Positions 7,667 to 16,860 of a stretch of 64,000 nt of DNA are shown piece by piece. Origin of the DNA: Mesorhizobium sp. CA8. GTDB taxonomy: Bacteria > Pseudomonadota > Alphaproteobacteria > Rhizobiales > Rhizobiaceae. The notes beneath the pieces are model-generated. The model was not told the origin of the DNA. It was given only the letters and a program-made list of their open reading frames with translations, and made no database searches. Position 1 is the first letter of the stretch. Each line of letters opens with the position of its first letter. The translations under genes were made by a program, and so were the position numbers. Location of the stretch: the NCBI RefSeq assembly GCF_020164955.1, contig NZ_JAIUHG010000001.1:434001-498000 (forward strand), in the 5' to 3' direction.

Positions 7667-10369
7667 TCAGGTATCGCTGCTCTTGGTCGCAAGGCCAATC
7701 TCCTGGGGCATCTGGCAAAAGGTCACGATACATCTGGACGGCTGCCGGCCGACTTCGAAAGCCCCGCCGATCTGTCGCACCAAGCCTTCGACGAGTCGCA
7801 GGCCTGACGAAGACGAGCGCACAGAATTCAATTCGAAGCCCGGGCCCTCATCCTCGACCGCCAGGCTAATAGCTCGGCCATTTTTTCTGATGGAAACGCG
7901 AATGGTTCCATGCCCATTTCCAGGCAAGCCATACTTCACGGCGTTGATCAAAAGCTCGTTGATAGTGAGCGCCAGCGGCATTGCAATGTCGTTTGGCAGT
8001 TGGATCGGATCTGCCTCGCAGATCAACTGCACAGCCGGGGGGAACATCTGTCTAGCGGTCTCGCAAACAGCTTCCAAGAAAGGTCCGGCACCGAAGTTGA
8101 CGGCGTCGGGCGTGTCATAGAGGACCCGCTGAGCGGCAGCCATGGCGGCCACCCGCTTGCTGGCCTCATCCAGAACGGTCCGCGCCTCCGAACTCTTGCT
8201 GGTCCTCGCGGCAACCGAAAGCAGGGACTTCAGCATCATCATGTTGTTCTTCACGCGATGATTGAGCTCGTCGAGCAATATCCGTTGCTGGGTTTCGGCC
8301 TGCTTACGCTCGCTCACATCGACCAGCATGTTTATGGCGCCGGTGATGTTTCCAGCGGCATCGCGCATCGGGGTCGGATAGGGAATGAATGGAACCCGGG
8401 TTCCATCCGGCCGCTCGGCCACCGCTTCATATCCTCGGATGGGCCGGCCCTCGCGCAGTGAGATGGCCATGGGACACTGATCGTGGGGAAGCGGGGTTCC
8501 ATCCGGCCAGTAGAGCTTCCATGTCACGCACCACTCGTCGGTGCCAATGACGGGCGTGCGGCCGGCGAGTTGCACCGCAGCTTCATTGAAATAGGTGATC
8601 TTGCCGTCGCGGTCGGTGGTGTAGATGGCGGCAGGAATGGCAGCGAGCAGGTCTTGAAGGTGGCGCTCGCTGTCTCGTATCTTCGCTTCCGCTATCCTTT
8701 TGTCAGTTATGTCTCGGGCGATTTTGGAAGCTCCGACGATACGGCCGGACGCATCCCGCACCGGCGATATTGTGAGAGAGATATCTATCAGCGTTCCGTC
8801 TTTGCGGCGGCGAACCGTCTCGAAATGATCTATGAGTTCGCCATTGCGGATGCGACCCAATATCAGCGGCTCCTCATCCAGCCGATCCTCGGGAATGATG
8901 GTGGTGATGGGCTTGCCTACCATCTCCGCGGCCGTATAGCCGAAGAGGCGCTCGGCGCCGCGGTTCCAGGTCGAGACGACGCCTCTGAGATCCTTGCTTA
9001 CGATGGCGTCATGGGACGACTCCACGATTGCCGCCAGTCGCTGGGCCGCATTCTGTGTCTTAACACGCTCAATGCCGAACCCGAGCTGGCGTGCGATTGT
9101 CCGGGCGACTTCGATCTCTTCTGCCGAGCATTCATGCGGCTCGTCGAAATAGGCCATGAACTTGCCCAGCAGACGCCCGCCTTCGATTATCGGAATGAAA
9201 CAGACCGCGCCGATGCCTTCTGTTCGGATTGCGTGTCTTAAGTTGCTGGGGAGCTCGGCCTGTTCCACATCGCGCAAACAAATTGGCTGCGGATCGTGGT
9301 CTGCTGCGGACCAGGGCGAATGGCCTTCCACGGCGCTTCGATACGCGTCCGACAAGCCCCGCCAGGCGACAAACTTCATGATCCCGCCTTCCAAAAGCAG
9401 AATAGAAGCGCGCTGACATCTTAGCCCGCGCTGGATCGCATCGAGCGCAGCTTCGTAGACGTCTTCGCGGGTATGGGCGTGCTGCAGCATTTCCGTCAAT
9501 TGATGCAGCGCAGCCTGCTCCTCGGCCCTTTGCGCGAGTGTCGCCTCAATCTCTTTCCGCTCGGTGATATCGTGCTGCACCCGTACTGCGTAGTGAAACC
9601 GCCCGGTGCCGTCGTAAACGCTGGAAGAGGTTACGACAGCCCAGAAAAGCGACCCGTCCTTGCGGACGAACCGCTTCTCGATCGTGTAGCTTTTGATCTC
9701 GCCGGCGACCTGTTGGCGATATTTCGTGCGATCCGCCTCGACGTCGGAAGGAAAGGTTCGATCGAAAATAGATCGGCCAACAAGGTCCTCCTGCGTACAG
9801 CCCAAAAGACGGCACAAATGTCCGTTCACCCGCAGCAGCCGGCCTTCGGCGTCAGCTTCCACGATTCCCACGCCAGCGCTGTGATAGGTCAGGGCAAGTC
9901 TGTGCTCCTGTTCGCGCAACAACTCTTCCGCTTCGACCTTTTCCGTCACGTCGATGGTGATGCAGCGGGTGTTGAGGAACCGACCCCCAACTGAACGCGC
10001 GTTCGATGATATCTCCACCCAACGCATAGAGCCGTCTTTGGCGCGCAACCTCGCGCGATAGTGTTGAAGCTGCTCATGCCGAGAAAGGCGGTTCAAAATG
10101 TCGTCGATTGCGGCGGCATCCGCGTGAAATTCCCGGATGTTGCGGCCGACGTATTCCTCCGCGGCATAGCCGAGCAAGTCCAGTTCGGCTCGATTGGCGC
10201 GCAAAATGGTGCCGTCATTGGCCACCAGGTGGAGAGCCACGGCTGCATTCTCGAAGAAATCTTCCAGCTCGCTGCCGGAGTGGAGGGTCGCGATGTTTAC
10301 TTCACGGCCCTCGCCACCCGACAGGGTTCGCGGGCCAGAAATGCTGGAGGGCAAAGCTCGTTGTTCCAT
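7667..10369 (-). CDS. Multi-PAS/GAF sensor histidine kinase (HisKA_2/HWE type)
   Basis: A 900-residue soluble sensor kinase; no membrane helix is visible, so it senses cytosolic cues. Order of domains: PAS (about 30-150), PAS with PAC (155-275), GAF (285-440), PAS with PAC (445-565), PAS (570-690), dimerisation/phosphoacceptor helix with ELNHRVKNN (His near 700), and an ATPase with NELLINAVKYG and DEGPGF. The HRVKNN box is the HisKA_2/HWE form used widely in alphaproteobacterial general stress and light responses. The linked receiver gene lies just downstream. The nearby sigma factor suggests, but does not prove, a stress-response setting. Start ATG 10369. Confidence 0.9.
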   Translation of the reverse strand: MEQRALPSSISGPRTLSGGEGREVNIATLHSGSELEDFFENAAVALHLVANDGTILRANRAELDLLGYAAEEYVGRNIREFHADAAAIDDILNRLSRHEQLQHYRARLRAKDGSMRWVEISSNARSVGGRFLNTRCITIDVTEKVEAEELLREQEHRLALTYHSAGVGIVEADAEGRLLRVNGHLCRLLGCTQEDLVGRSIFDRTFPSDVEADRTKYRQQVAGEIKSYTIEKRFVRKDGSLFWAVVTSSSVYDGTGRFHYAVRVQHDITERKEIEATLAQRAEEQAALHQLTEMLQHAHTREDVYEAALDAIQRGLRCQRASILLLEGGIMKFVAWRGLSDAYRSAVEGHSPWSAADHDPQPICLRDVEQAELPSNLRHAIRTEGIGAVCFIPIIEGGRLLGKFMAYFDEPHECSAEEIEVARTIARQLGFGIERVKTQNAAQRLAAIVESSHDAIVSKDLRGVVSTWNRGAERLFGYTAAEMVGKPITTIIPEDRLDEEPLILGRIRNGELIDHFETVRRRKDGTLIDISLTISPVRDASGRIVGASKIARDITDKRIAEAKIRDSERHLQDLLAAIPAAIYTTDRDGKITYFNEAAVQLAGRTPVIGTDEWCVTWKLYWPDGTPLPHDQCPMAISLREGRPIRGYEAVAERPDGTRVPFIPYPTPMRDAAGNITGAINMLVDVSERKQAETQQRILLDELNHRVKNNMMMLKSLLSVAARTSKSSEARTVLDEASKRVAAMAAAQRVLYDTPDAVNFGAGPFLEAVCETARQMFPPAVQLICEADPIQLPNDIAMPLALTINELLINAVKYGLPGNGHGTIRVSIRKNGRAISLAVEDEGPGFELNSVRSSSSGLRLVEGLVRQIGGAFEVGRQPSRCIVTFCQMPQEIGLATKSSDT

Positions 10370-10587
10370 GAGAGGCTAAAGTCCCCTAAACTCGGTTTAA
10401 CACCCGATTTCGCAAGAGGTTCCAACGAGCTGCACTATTCACACGACCAGTAACGGCAAGTGCTGATGCTGGAACGCGTTCGCCGGCGCTAGGCCAGCAA
10501 ATCCGGCGACTAAACGATGCGCTATTTCGAGCTGTTCGCCGCAGCTTGCACGGCACCACGCCCAGACCTATGCAGAAAAGCAGCCAG

Positions 10588-10800
10588 TCAAGGACCAGCG
10601 TACGAGTTGATGTCGCTGTCGTACCAGTCGCCTGGGCCTGCGTATCGACGTAGAAGCCGCTGTTGCCGAACCAGGTCAGCGTGCCGCCGACGCCGTAGCC
10701 GGTGGCCGAGATCGAGCCGGTGCCGAAGGTCGACGAGACGTCCGACGAGACGGTGCCGTAGTGGACCGCTGGCAGACACCCGAAACCAAGCACACTGAGA
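10588..10800 (-). pseudogene. Frameshifted fragment of an autotransporter beta-barrel gene
   Basis: One minus frame reads VHYGTVSSDVSSTFGTGSIS, then GYGVGGTLTWFGNSGFYVDT and QAQAT; the sense continues as WYDSDINSYAGP in a different frame before a stop. Together these match the alternating-strand pattern of rhizobial autotransporter outer-membrane barrels (GYGxGGTLTWY..NGFYVDxQAQxTWYDSDL). Only about 65 residues remain, with a one-base shift between QAT and WYDSD. It is a dead remnant. Confidence 0.6.
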
Positions 10801-11865
10801 CTGGCGGGATTGCCCGAACGCCGACCAATGCGGATCGCGGGGTCCGAGTTCGCATCGTCTGCTTCTGGCGCACGGCGACCTCCAGTATTGTCACCTGCGA
10901 TGTCCGCTTCCGGCCAAAGGCAAAGTTTGCCCCAATGGCCGACATGAGTCGCAAAGCCGCCGTTCATTGTCGGGAGATGCGTGCTGACGCGCGCTATTCT
11001 AACAGCGCACACGCCATCAGCCGGGCCTTAGAAGTCGTCCAAAAAGCGTATCTAGTATCCTGCTTTGTCCAGAACAACCGCAATTCGGGCTGAGGCCTGC
11101 CCAGAAGTTCGAAAAGCTTCCAAGAACCCCAGGGAAATCGGACGCCCATCGGACTTTAAGGCCGATGGGTATCGCAGCGAACGTACGCGATGGAGCGGCC
11201 AACATCGGCGGCAAGAGAGCATCCGATTAGGACTGTCGACGGCTCCGTCGTGAGAACGAAAAAAGAAAAGAAGCAGAACTTTCGTGTGTGATTTTTGCAC
11301 ACGGCTTCTTGCAACTATTTGATATTGCATATCCATCCGTCCAGTCCATCATGGGCGCAACGGCTACTCTATGCTCTTGGTTTTAAGCATTTTTTTAACA
11401 TCAACTCGTTTAAATCTGCCGAGTGCACACGAATTTACGCCAGAATACCACCCTTTTCGGCCGTTGACCGGGAACTCAGCAACGGAACCCCTTCGCCAAT
11501 CTGGTTGGATCGGTCGTCGAGAAGCGCCTCGATCGGCCACTTTCGCTCTTCTCCCCGACGTGGACGCAGCCCGACGCGAACACGCCGCGTGACGTGCTGG
11601 CCAACGAACTCCAATCGGCGCGCCTTGCCGTTCGCGCCGACGCGGCGGCCGCCGGTTGGGATGGGCGGTCCTGCTGCTACGCGAACGTTGCCTCCAACGG
11701 GCAGGCAACCAGTGATCGCCGCTTGACGGTAGCGCCGCGAGGGTTCGGTCACAAGCCCGAAACTGTCTCAGGACGTCGCCTGGCAGAGCGAGCAAGAAAT
11801 ATCAACGAGTTTGCCGCAGAATCCCGAATGAGACAGGTTGACTGTTCAGATAAGTCGCCGAGCTT
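10801..11865. other. Long intergenic region upstream of the glycan cassette
   Basis: About 1.06 kb with no gene I can support. It holds one copy of a dispersed repeat (11082-11156) and an AT-rich patch at about 11280-11440. The patch includes a small hairpin (CGTGTG / CACACG around 11284-11301) and TTGCAA...GATATTGCATAT, which could be promoter-like. Open frames in 11435-11795 have no recognised domain. Confidence 0.4.
11082..11156. repeat. Direct repeat, left copy (flank of glycan cassette)
   Basis: Contains an exact 23-bp block (11107-11129) repeated at 17241-17263 in the same orientation, with weaker similarity before (CAATTCGG) and after (AAATYGGAYGCYC pattern). The two copies flank the acyltransferase and glycosyltransferase genes. 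Confidence 0.65.
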
Positions 11866-14139
11866 GTGAAAACCCCGGAGGACGGACGCATCGAGCTTCG
11901 TACCGTAACCGGCCCCGGAATGGCCTCGCCCTTCGTCAGAAGATCGAGACCAGTCATGCTGAAGCCATACTGCGCTTATAAAACGCCTGCCACCGGCAAT
12001 ATTTCGGGAAATAAACGTTTGAATCTCGTTCTCAGGCGTCCATTCGCCCAGGCTTCAATTCACGGGGATGGGCAAGCGGGGCTTACTTATCGTGGGGATA
12101 TTGACGGGCTGCGTGCCTTCGCAATCGTTCCGGTGATGCTGTACCATACCGGCATTCCGGGTTTCGGCGGCGGCTTCGTTGGCGTCGACGTGTTTTTCGT
12201 CATCTCTGGCTTTCTCATGGCATCGCTGATTTCGGGGGAAATCACTCGGGGCGGTTTCAGCTTGCTGCGTTTTTACGAGCGTCGCATCCGGCGGATCTTT
12301 CCGGCGCTCTTTGCGGTTCTGGCGGCCTCGTCCATTGCCGCATGGTTCCTGCTGATGCCCGCCGAGCTGGAATATTTCGCCCGCAGCCTGAAGGCCGCAG
12401 CGTTGTTCACATCGAATATCCAGTTCGAGAAAGAAAGCGGCTATTTCGACATTGGTGCGCAGATGAAGCCGCTGGTGCACACATGGTCGCTTGCGGTCGA
12501 GGAGCAGTTCTACATTCTGTTTCCGCTGCTGCTGGTCGCGGTCAACCGGTTCGCGCAGCGACATACGGTGTCCATCCTGATCGGGTTGCTGATCGTCTCG
12601 TTTGTGGCGAGCGCATGGACGGTCTTCCATTCGCCGATCGCGGCGTTCTATCTGCTGCAGTTTCGCGCCTGGGAACTGCTGGTTGGCTCGCTGATTGCCT
12701 TCGACGCGATACCGAGGCCGAAGCGGTCGATCATGCGGGGAGGCTTGGCAGCCGGCGGCATGTTGCTGATCGCCTTGGCCGTGTTCGGATTTGATGATCG
12801 CACTCTCTTTCCCGGCCCGACGGCACTGCTGCCCTGCGTTGGCGCCGCGCTGGTGATCTATGCACACGACGAGCAGGGGCCGGTCGGCCAAATCCTGCGA
12901 TCGAAGCCAGTTGTATTCATAGGCTTGATCTCCTACTCGCTTTATCTGTGGCATTGGCCCGTCATCGTGTTCAGCCGGGAGATGGCCGGGCGTGAACTGT
13001 CCTTGCTTCACGGCAGCCTGATCGCCCTGACGTCGCTCGCCATCGCCGCTTTTTCGTGGTGGTTTATCGAACAGCCCTTCCGCGGTCGCAATGGCTGGAT
13101 CGGCCGGCGTTCGCTGTTTGCTGGAGCGGTCCTTGTGATTGCGGTAGCCATCAGCTTTGGAAGTCAGATGATCCACGACAAGGGCGACCCATCCCGTCTT
13201 CCGGTTGATGCTCGGAATGTCTACGCCGCGACCTACGATGAAAGCCGGTTCAGCGTTCCGCCCTGTTTCGCCGATTCCGACACAACGGGACCGACGCCGG
13301 CCGATATACGCATGGGCAAGCTGTGCCCGCTCGGCATCGAAGGTTCGGACAATCCCGCTTTCCTCGTGTGGGGAGACTCCCACTCCGGCGCAATGGCTCC
13401 GGCTTTTGATGCAGCCGCCACGCAAATAGGCGTTACTGGTCTCTTTGCCGGACATTCTTCATGTCCGCCTTTGCCAGGTGTTCAGCTCACACCGCGCGGC
13501 GAGACCAAACGGTGCGGCGACTTCAACGGAGCAGTGCGCGATCTGATCGCATCCAGGCACATCCCGCTCGTCTTCCTAGTCGCCTACTGGCCCAAATACG
13601 TGCACGATGCCGAATTGCCGAACGAGGGTGTTTATTTCGACCCGTCGGTGCCGCCACCGCTTGAAGACAGATCCGCCTCGGTCGTCGAAACGCTCGACCG
13701 CCTGATGGGAGAGTTGACGCAACAAGGCAACAAGGTTGTCTTGGTCATGGATGTCCCTGAGATGGGACATTATATGCCGGAGGCGGTCGCCAAGGCGATG
13801 ATAGCAGGACGTTCCACCGATGTGGCCGCTCCTTGGGATTATGTCGAGAAACGGCAGGCGCTTTCGCGTGCGATCTTGGCGCGCCTGGCTGAAAAATACG
13901 GTGCTGCCATTGTCGATCCACTTCAAACGATCTGCAGCAATGGACATTGCGACGCCGTTCGAAACGGCTTGCCGATCTATAAGGATGCCGATCACATTAC
14001 CGCAACCATGGCGAGGAGCCTGAGCTCTCTGTATGTGCCCTTGCTGTCAACGGCTCGTCAGGCGCCGGCCCAACCCCTGAAGATCCAGGTGCGTTTGGTA
14101 CCGCCGAGCGCCGCGGCTGGCAGGTTAGATGCGCAGTGA
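11866..14139 (+). CDS. OafA/YrhL-type acyltransferase with C-terminal SGNH domain
   Basis: A 757-residue inner-membrane O-acyltransferase likely to acetylate a surface polysaccharide. The acyltransferase-3 domain begins at about residue 75 (YRGDIDGLRAFAIVPVMLYH) and includes GVDVFFVISGFLM, FYERRIRRIFPAL and about ten membrane helices. After the last helix a periplasmic SGNH esterase-like domain carries the Ser block GDSHSGAM and a late DADHIT (Asp/His), so both catalytic ends are present. GTG 11866 gives the longest form; ATG 11956 (MLKPYCAYK) is equally plausible. It faces a convergent glycosyltransferase, 16 bp away, and belongs with a group of glycan genes. Confidence 0.9.
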   Translation: MKTPEDGRIELRTVTGPGMASPFVRRSRPVMLKPYCAYKTPATGNISGNKRLNLVLRRPFAQASIHGDGQAGLTYRGDIDGLRAFAIVPVMLYHTGIPGFGGGFVGVDVFFVISGFLMASLISGEITRGGFSLLRFYERRIRRIFPALFAVLAASSIAAWFLLMPAELEYFARSLKAAALFTSNIQFEKESGYFDIGAQMKPLVHTWSLAVEEQFYILFPLLLVAVNRFAQRHTVSILIGLLIVSFVASAWTVFHSPIAAFYLLQFRAWELLVGSLIAFDAIPRPKRSIMRGGLAAGGMLLIALAVFGFDDRTLFPGPTALLPCVGAALVIYAHDEQGPVGQILRSKPVVFIGLISYSLYLWHWPVIVFSREMAGRELSLLHGSLIALTSLAIAAFSWWFIEQPFRGRNGWIGRRSLFAGAVLVIAVAISFGSQMIHDKGDPSRLPVDARNVYAATYDESRFSVPPCFADSDTTGPTPADIRMGKLCPLGIEGSDNPAFLVWGDSHSGAMAPAFDAAATQIGVTGLFAGHSSCPPLPGVQLTPRGETKRCGDFNGAVRDLIASRHIPLVFLVAYWPKYVHDAELPNEGVYFDPSVPPPLEDRSASVVETLDRLMGELTQQGNKVVLVMDVPEMGHYMPEAVAKAMIAGRSTDVAAPWDYVEKRQALSRAILARLAEKYGAAIVDPLQTICSNGHCDAVRNGLPIYKDADHITATMARSLSSLYVPLLSTARQAPAQPLKIQVRLVPPSAAAGRLDAQ

Positions 14140-14155
14140 GAGACGATGGGATGGT

Positions 14156-15256
14156 TCAAATGGCCGTCTCATCCGCCTGTCGTCTCACTGCATCTATCAA
14201 GTCTCTTGTCGCTTGAGCGACCTTGGCAACAGGTAGCCGATGAACGCAGTAGACTGCACTCGGGTTGCCGGGTTTGCACAAATCGGGCGCAACACACTGG
14301 CAAGGCAACGGCGGCTCAACGGTGCGGTGAAGCACCCCCAAAGGCCCCCAGATGTCGGGCGACGTGAGGCCATACAACCCCACAACTGGGGTTCCGACCG
14401 ACGCGGCCAGGTGCATTGGGCCACTCTCGTTTCCCAGAAAGATAAATGCGTCCGCAAGCAAAGCAGTGAGTGTCTCAAGCGAGACCTTACCAACAACGCT
14501 CACCAAAGGTGACGTTGCCACATTCAAGATTGCTTTGGCGGTCGCACTTTCATCGGGTCCACCAACCAGTAGTGACCGCAGGCCCGTCGTTGCATAAACC
14601 TCGTCGATTACTGCAGCGAACCTCTCAGGTTGCCAACGCCGCCCTTCGAACCCTGCTCCAGCGTGTACTGCGACGAAAGCTTTTGTAGCCAGATTGCTTC
14701 GCGCCAGAACCTGGGCAGACGCGCTTCGCCCGACTGGTGTGGGTTCGAGCCTCGGTATCACTTCGCGTATTTCTATCCCAAGCGCTTCAAGCGGGGACAG
14801 ATATCGGTACAAATAGTGTGCGCCTCCATGGCCGCGTGCTTCAGCAAATATGTTAGCAGGCTGAACTTCCCAAAATTTCAGGCGCCTGTCCGGGGGATTG
14901 TATCCAACGCGCAGCGGGGCGCCGATTGCCCTCTGCACTATCCTTGATGTCTTTGAGTCAGTCACATCAATGGTAAGATCGAATTTTCGGCGGCGGAGGT
15001 CAGCAGCCAAGCTTGAATATTCCTTCACTCGCTGAAGCAGACTTCTACCAGCACTTCGACGGTCGAATCCGATGGCCTCGTCTGCGATATTCTGGGTGGC
15101 CACGAAGTCTCGCAGGCCAGCAGCGCAAAGCATGGCTATCGCAGCGTTTGGACAAGCGAGGCGCAGATTTCGCACGAGCACCGAGGTCAAAATGACGTCC
15201 CCGATGTACTTCGTCTGAATAACGAGAATGGACCTAATGCTCTGCCGATCAACCAT
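14156..15256 (-). CDS. Glycosyltransferase family 9 (heptosyltransferase-like)
   Basis: A 366-residue GT-B fold enzyme of the LPS heptosyltransferase family, which adds a sugar from a nucleotide donor to an LPS core or related glycan on the cytosolic face of the inner membrane. Marks are the N-terminal ILVIQTKYIGDVILTSVL, the HAGAGFEGRRWQPERFAAV acceptor/donor loop, LLVGGPDES, and the donor-binding FLGNESGPMHLAASVGTPVV. ATG 15256 is chosen, preceded by GGTGA; TTG 15346 would add 30 residues of no family value. The donor sugar cannot be told apart. Confidence 0.85.
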   Translation of the reverse strand: MVDRQSIRSILVIQTKYIGDVILTSVLVRNLRLACPNAAIAMLCAAGLRDFVATQNIADEAIGFDRRSAGRSLLQRVKEYSSLAADLRRRKFDLTIDVTDSKTSRIVQRAIGAPLRVGYNPPDRRLKFWEVQPANIFAEARGHGGAHYLYRYLSPLEALGIEIREVIPRLEPTPVGRSASAQVLARSNLATKAFVAVHAGAGFEGRRWQPERFAAVIDEVYATTGLRSLLVGGPDESATAKAILNVATSPLVSVVGKVSLETLTALLADAFIFLGNESGPMHLAASVGTPVVGLYGLTSPDIWGPLGVLHRTVEPPLPCQCVAPDLCKPGNPSAVYCVHRLPVAKVAQATRDLIDAVRRQADETAI

Positions 15257-15418
15257 CGAAGTATTCACCGCACCGAACTCCCGAAGGTGGGGGATGCTGG
15301 TCGTTGGTCGGCTCGCACTCCGAGAAATCTTTGTCCCATTTTTCAACGTCGGAGCCAGCTCATCTTTGCTATAAAGTTCGGAATGGGCTCATATTGCGGT
15401 TTGTCTAAGAAACACTCG

Positions 15419-16117
15419 TCAGGGCATCTGTCCCTGCCACCAGGGCAATCCGGTTTCTGCCGCGAAGTCTCTATCCTCCGCGTAGATTGGCTCTCCTCTT
15501 CTCACGACCAGTCGCAGCAAAGCCGCATCTTCGTCGGCGTGATATCGAAAGGCATTTCGGGTGTCGTATCCATGCCCGGCCTGAGACAGGGAAAACCCGC
15601 TGACTACAACAGGAGCGAAACCAGCGAAACGCGCCAGCATGATCGCGAAGACTCCGGTGGAGATTTTCCGGTGCCAACGGCGGGACACATGATATTTGCC
15701 GCTAAGCCGCCAGACGATGTTGGCAAGCTGCCATTTGGTAAGCCCTTGCAAGGTGTCATAACGATAATTGAAGGTACGACAACCGGCTTTCAGCTTGTCC
15801 TCAACGTCCGTCCAAACCGGGATGATCAGATGCTTTGCCTGTCGTCCTTTTAACAAATCACGCTTGTAACAATCCTGCTCGCCCGCACCGACTAAAATGC
15901 CGCGGCGTATCAGGGCGACATCAGGAACGGGAAGACCGAAGGTTTCCGCCAAAAGCTGGGAAGCGTTGACGGTCACAAGTGCCCAATCGGCATCATGTCC
16001 CTCGGGGAGGCGAAAATTCGGTGCCGACCCCATCACCAAAGCGGGACCCGTGACCCTGGACAAGCGAAGAATGGGCTTTGAGAAAGTTGGCAAGTGATTC
16101 AAAAGCCGAGTTTTCAT
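15419..16117 (-). CDS. Putative glycan-processing protein (sialyltransferase-like pattern)
   Basis: A 232-residue protein beginning at ATG 16117, whose start overlaps the stop of the upstream glycosyltransferase by 4 bp (ATGA), a sign of translational coupling. It has LVMGSAPNF early, STGVFAIMLARFAGFAPVVV in the middle, and SGFSLSQAGHGYDTRNAFRY followed by HADEDAALLRL later. The pattern of a Ser/Thr-Gly helix then a GF strand then a His resembles family 29-type transferases, but I cannot confirm this. No signal peptide or membrane helix is evident. Its role in the cassette is inferred from context. Confidence 0.55.
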   Translation of the reverse strand: MKTRLLNHLPTFSKPILRLSRVTGPALVMGSAPNFRLPEGHDADWALVTVNASQLLAETFGLPVPDVALIRRGILVGAGEQDCYKRDLLKGRQAKHLIIPVWTDVEDKLKAGCRTFNYRYDTLQGLTKWQLANIVWRLSGKYHVSRRWHRKISTGVFAIMLARFAGFAPVVVSGFSLSQAGHGYDTRNAFRYHADEDAALLRLVVRRGEPIYAEDRDFAAETGLPWWQGQMP

Positions 16118-16860
16118 GGGGGAATCTGAACCGCCTGTTCCTCAAACGCGCGCAGAATGCTTTCTTCTCGGCTCCACAATTCGTCCCATTGCGTGGCGCC
16201 AGACCAGCCCGCAAACCAAGGACCGCCGAGCGTGTAGTGCGCCAGCGAGACATCGGCGGGGTCGAGTTCCGAAGCCGAAGCCCCTACGAGGTAATTCCAT
16301 GCCAAAGGTAATTCCCCGATCTCATGGTCCTCAAGCCATTTGAAGGCGTGGAGGTCACGTCCAGGCCACGTATTGAGCATCTCGTTGGTCAACCGTTTGT
16401 TGGACGGATGATCCAGGTTCCACAAAACGACCGACGACCAGTTCTTGCGGCGATAGAACGTCTGCGTTTGTCCGTCCATCTTGACCGCTTCGGATTCGCG
16501 TTGCTGGTGCTTAACCGCCATAATCGCGTAGGAAGGATCGACTAGGTCGAGCAGCTTGACTGGATCCTTCAGAAACAGGACGTCACAATCGCAGAACATG
16601 GCCCAGCCGCCTTGCCTCATAAACGGAACGGCAAAGCGCGATATGGCAAACTCGGTCGCCATCGGTGCCTCGGAAATCGGGCACCAGAGCTTCCCATCAC
16701 GAACCACCATCGGTCGCTTCATGATTCCCTGGGCTTCAAGCTCTTTGAGCACGAGTGGCTGTATCTGCAACGGCCTGCTCGTCCGCCGATAGGCGCTCCA
16801 TCGCGCTACCTCTAGAACTCGGGATTCGCGTGGGTCATACCCAATGTAGATTGGTATCAC
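16114..16860 (-). CDS. Glycosyltransferase with DxD motif (GT8-like)
   Basis: A 248-residue GT-A-type transferase. It begins MIPIYIGYDPRESRVLEVAR from GTG 16860 and carries the metal/nucleotide-binding DCDVLF (residues near 90-95) after a FAVPFMRQGGWAMF strand. Later blocks are SSVVLWNLDHPSNKRLT, ELPLAWNYLVG and AHYTLGGPWF, typical of bacterial GT8-like proteins. It overlaps the next gene by 4 bp. It probably adds one sugar to a surface glycan together with the neighbouring transferases; donor and acceptor are unknown. Confidence 0.75.
   Translation of the reverse strand: MIPIYIGYDPRESRVLEVARWSAYRRTSRPLQIQPLVLKELEAQGIMKRPMVVRDGKLWCPISEAPMATEFAISRFAVPFMRQGGWAMFCDCDVLFLKDPVKLLDLVDPSYAIMAVKHQQRESEAVKMDGQTQTFYRRKNWSSVVLWNLDHPSNKRLTNEMLNTWPGRDLHAFKWLEDHEIGELPLAWNYLVGASASELDPADVSLAHYTLGGPWFAGWSGATQWDELWSREESILRAFEEQAVQIPP

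Noticed and set aside
11364-11795. Overlapping frames upstream of the acyltransferase as a gene
   Set aside because: Three frames of equal quality on both strands, no domain and no ribosome site; treated as non-coding.
12055-13455. A 466-codon open frame opposite the acyltransferase gene
   Set aside because: It lies fully within a clear plus-strand gene, has a Arg/His/Gln-rich composition typical of GC-rich shadows, and no domain.
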